DNA of 7,918 bases. It comes from REEB95 sp035648735. GTDB taxonomy: Bacteria; Pseudomonadota; Alphaproteobacteria; ATCC43930; CGMCC-115725. Of this stretch, positions 7,520 to 7,918 are shown in pieces. The position numbers were made by a program, and so were the translations under genes. The DNA lies in assembly GCA_035648735.1 (NCBI GenBank), contig DASRKX010000016.1:1-7918 (forward strand), written 5' to 3'. The notes beneath the pieces are model-generated. The model searched no databases, was not told where the DNA came from, and saw only the letters and a list, made by a program, of their open reading frames with translations. Positions within the stretch are counted from its first letter, which is position 1. Each line of letters opens with the position of its first letter.

Positions 7520-7918
7520 TCATGCAACCTTGGCGTTGGGCCGCCACTCCGCCCGATCGAGCGGTTCGCTCTCCCGCATCAGCTCGGCTTCCATATGCTG
7601 CTCCTCAAAAAGCTGACGATACATCAGCATCGATTCCCAGTTCTCGACGGTGGGATCGCTGCTGCACTGCAGCAAGGAATCGTCGAGCTGCCGCTTCACG
7701 TCGGGCAGCAGAAACCGCGAGAACGTCGCCTTCCAGCCGAGCAGCGCCCGCTCGAACGGCATGCCCTGGCGGCAGAAAGCGTGGGAGCGATAGGTCTCCG
7801 ATCCGAGCAGCCGACGGATCGCGTCGCCGAACCCGTCGCGCCGCAGTATCTCGTAAAGCTCGCCCGGTTCGCGCTCCGTGCCGTCGGCCAGCAGATCGAG
7901 GATTTTCTGGTGGAGATC
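7520..7918 (-). CDS. dnaG: DNA primase DnaG, C-terminal part (5' end outside window)
   Basis: The frame is open to the window edge and gives the last 132 residues. The sequence is helical and charged and resembles the C-terminal helicase-binding domain of DnaG. It has LHQKILDLLADG near the start, then an ERALLGWK segment (around residues 55-62), and a DPTVENWESML...QLFEEQHMEAEL tail typical of alphaproteobacterial primases. The catalytic TOPRIM and zinc-binding domains lie beyond the edge. Its position directly upstream of rpoD on the same strand is the conserved dnaG-rpoD order and supports the call. DnaG makes RNA primers for chromosome replication, and this domain contacts the DnaB helicase. 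The visible part shows no frameshift. Confidence 0.8.
   Translation of the reverse strand, partial: DLHQKILDLLADGTEREPGELYEILRRDGFGDAIRRLLGSETYRSHAFCRQGMPFERALLGWKATFSRFLLPDVKRQLDDSLLQCSSDPTVENWESMLMYRQLFEEQHMEAELMRESEPLDRAEWRPNAKVA

Overview
The window is a GC-rich chromosomal segment that reads as alphaproteobacterial. The main evidence is a full-length RpoD of alphaproteobacterial type next to the 3' end of dnaG, together with strong G/C preference at third codon positions. No mobile element, CRISPR array, integrase or toxin-antitoxin gene is visible. Most of it is ordinary chromosome, and the part most worth following is a small one-carbon/glyoxylate gene cluster with its own regulator.

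Layout, left to right. A CAU-anticodon tRNA (minus) lies at 15-91. Next come three minus-strand genes that look like one operon, transcribed from right to left: glyA (serine hydroxymethyltransferase), an SgaA-like serine-glyoxylate aminotransferase, and a ketopantoate-reductase-family oxidoreductase. An AT-rich divergent intergenic region (3789-4195) carries a good glyA promoter and several palindromes. It separates glyA from a plus-strand IclR-family regulator (4196-5038). The iclR gene converges on rpoD (5070-7058, minus) across a 31-base spacer filled by two GC hairpins. Upstream of rpoD is a 461-base region with a good sigma70 promoter, a long leader and a strong hairpin. The window ends in the C-terminal part of dnaG (7520 to the edge, minus).

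How the genes may work together. SHMT makes serine from glycine and methylene-tetrahydrofolate. The aminotransferase then moves the serine amino group to glyoxylate, giving hydroxypyruvate and regenerating glycine. A 2-oxoacid reductase of the ketopantoate reductase fold encoded third in the operon could reduce a 2-oxo product such as hydroxypyruvate, though that substrate is only inferred. The divergent IclR protein is the natural candidate regulator, perhaps sensing glyoxylate as the IclR-type BhcR does. The dnaG-rpoD pair is the conserved replication-primase/primary-sigma neighbourhood, and here rpoD appears to have its own promoter after a dnaG terminator-like hairpin.
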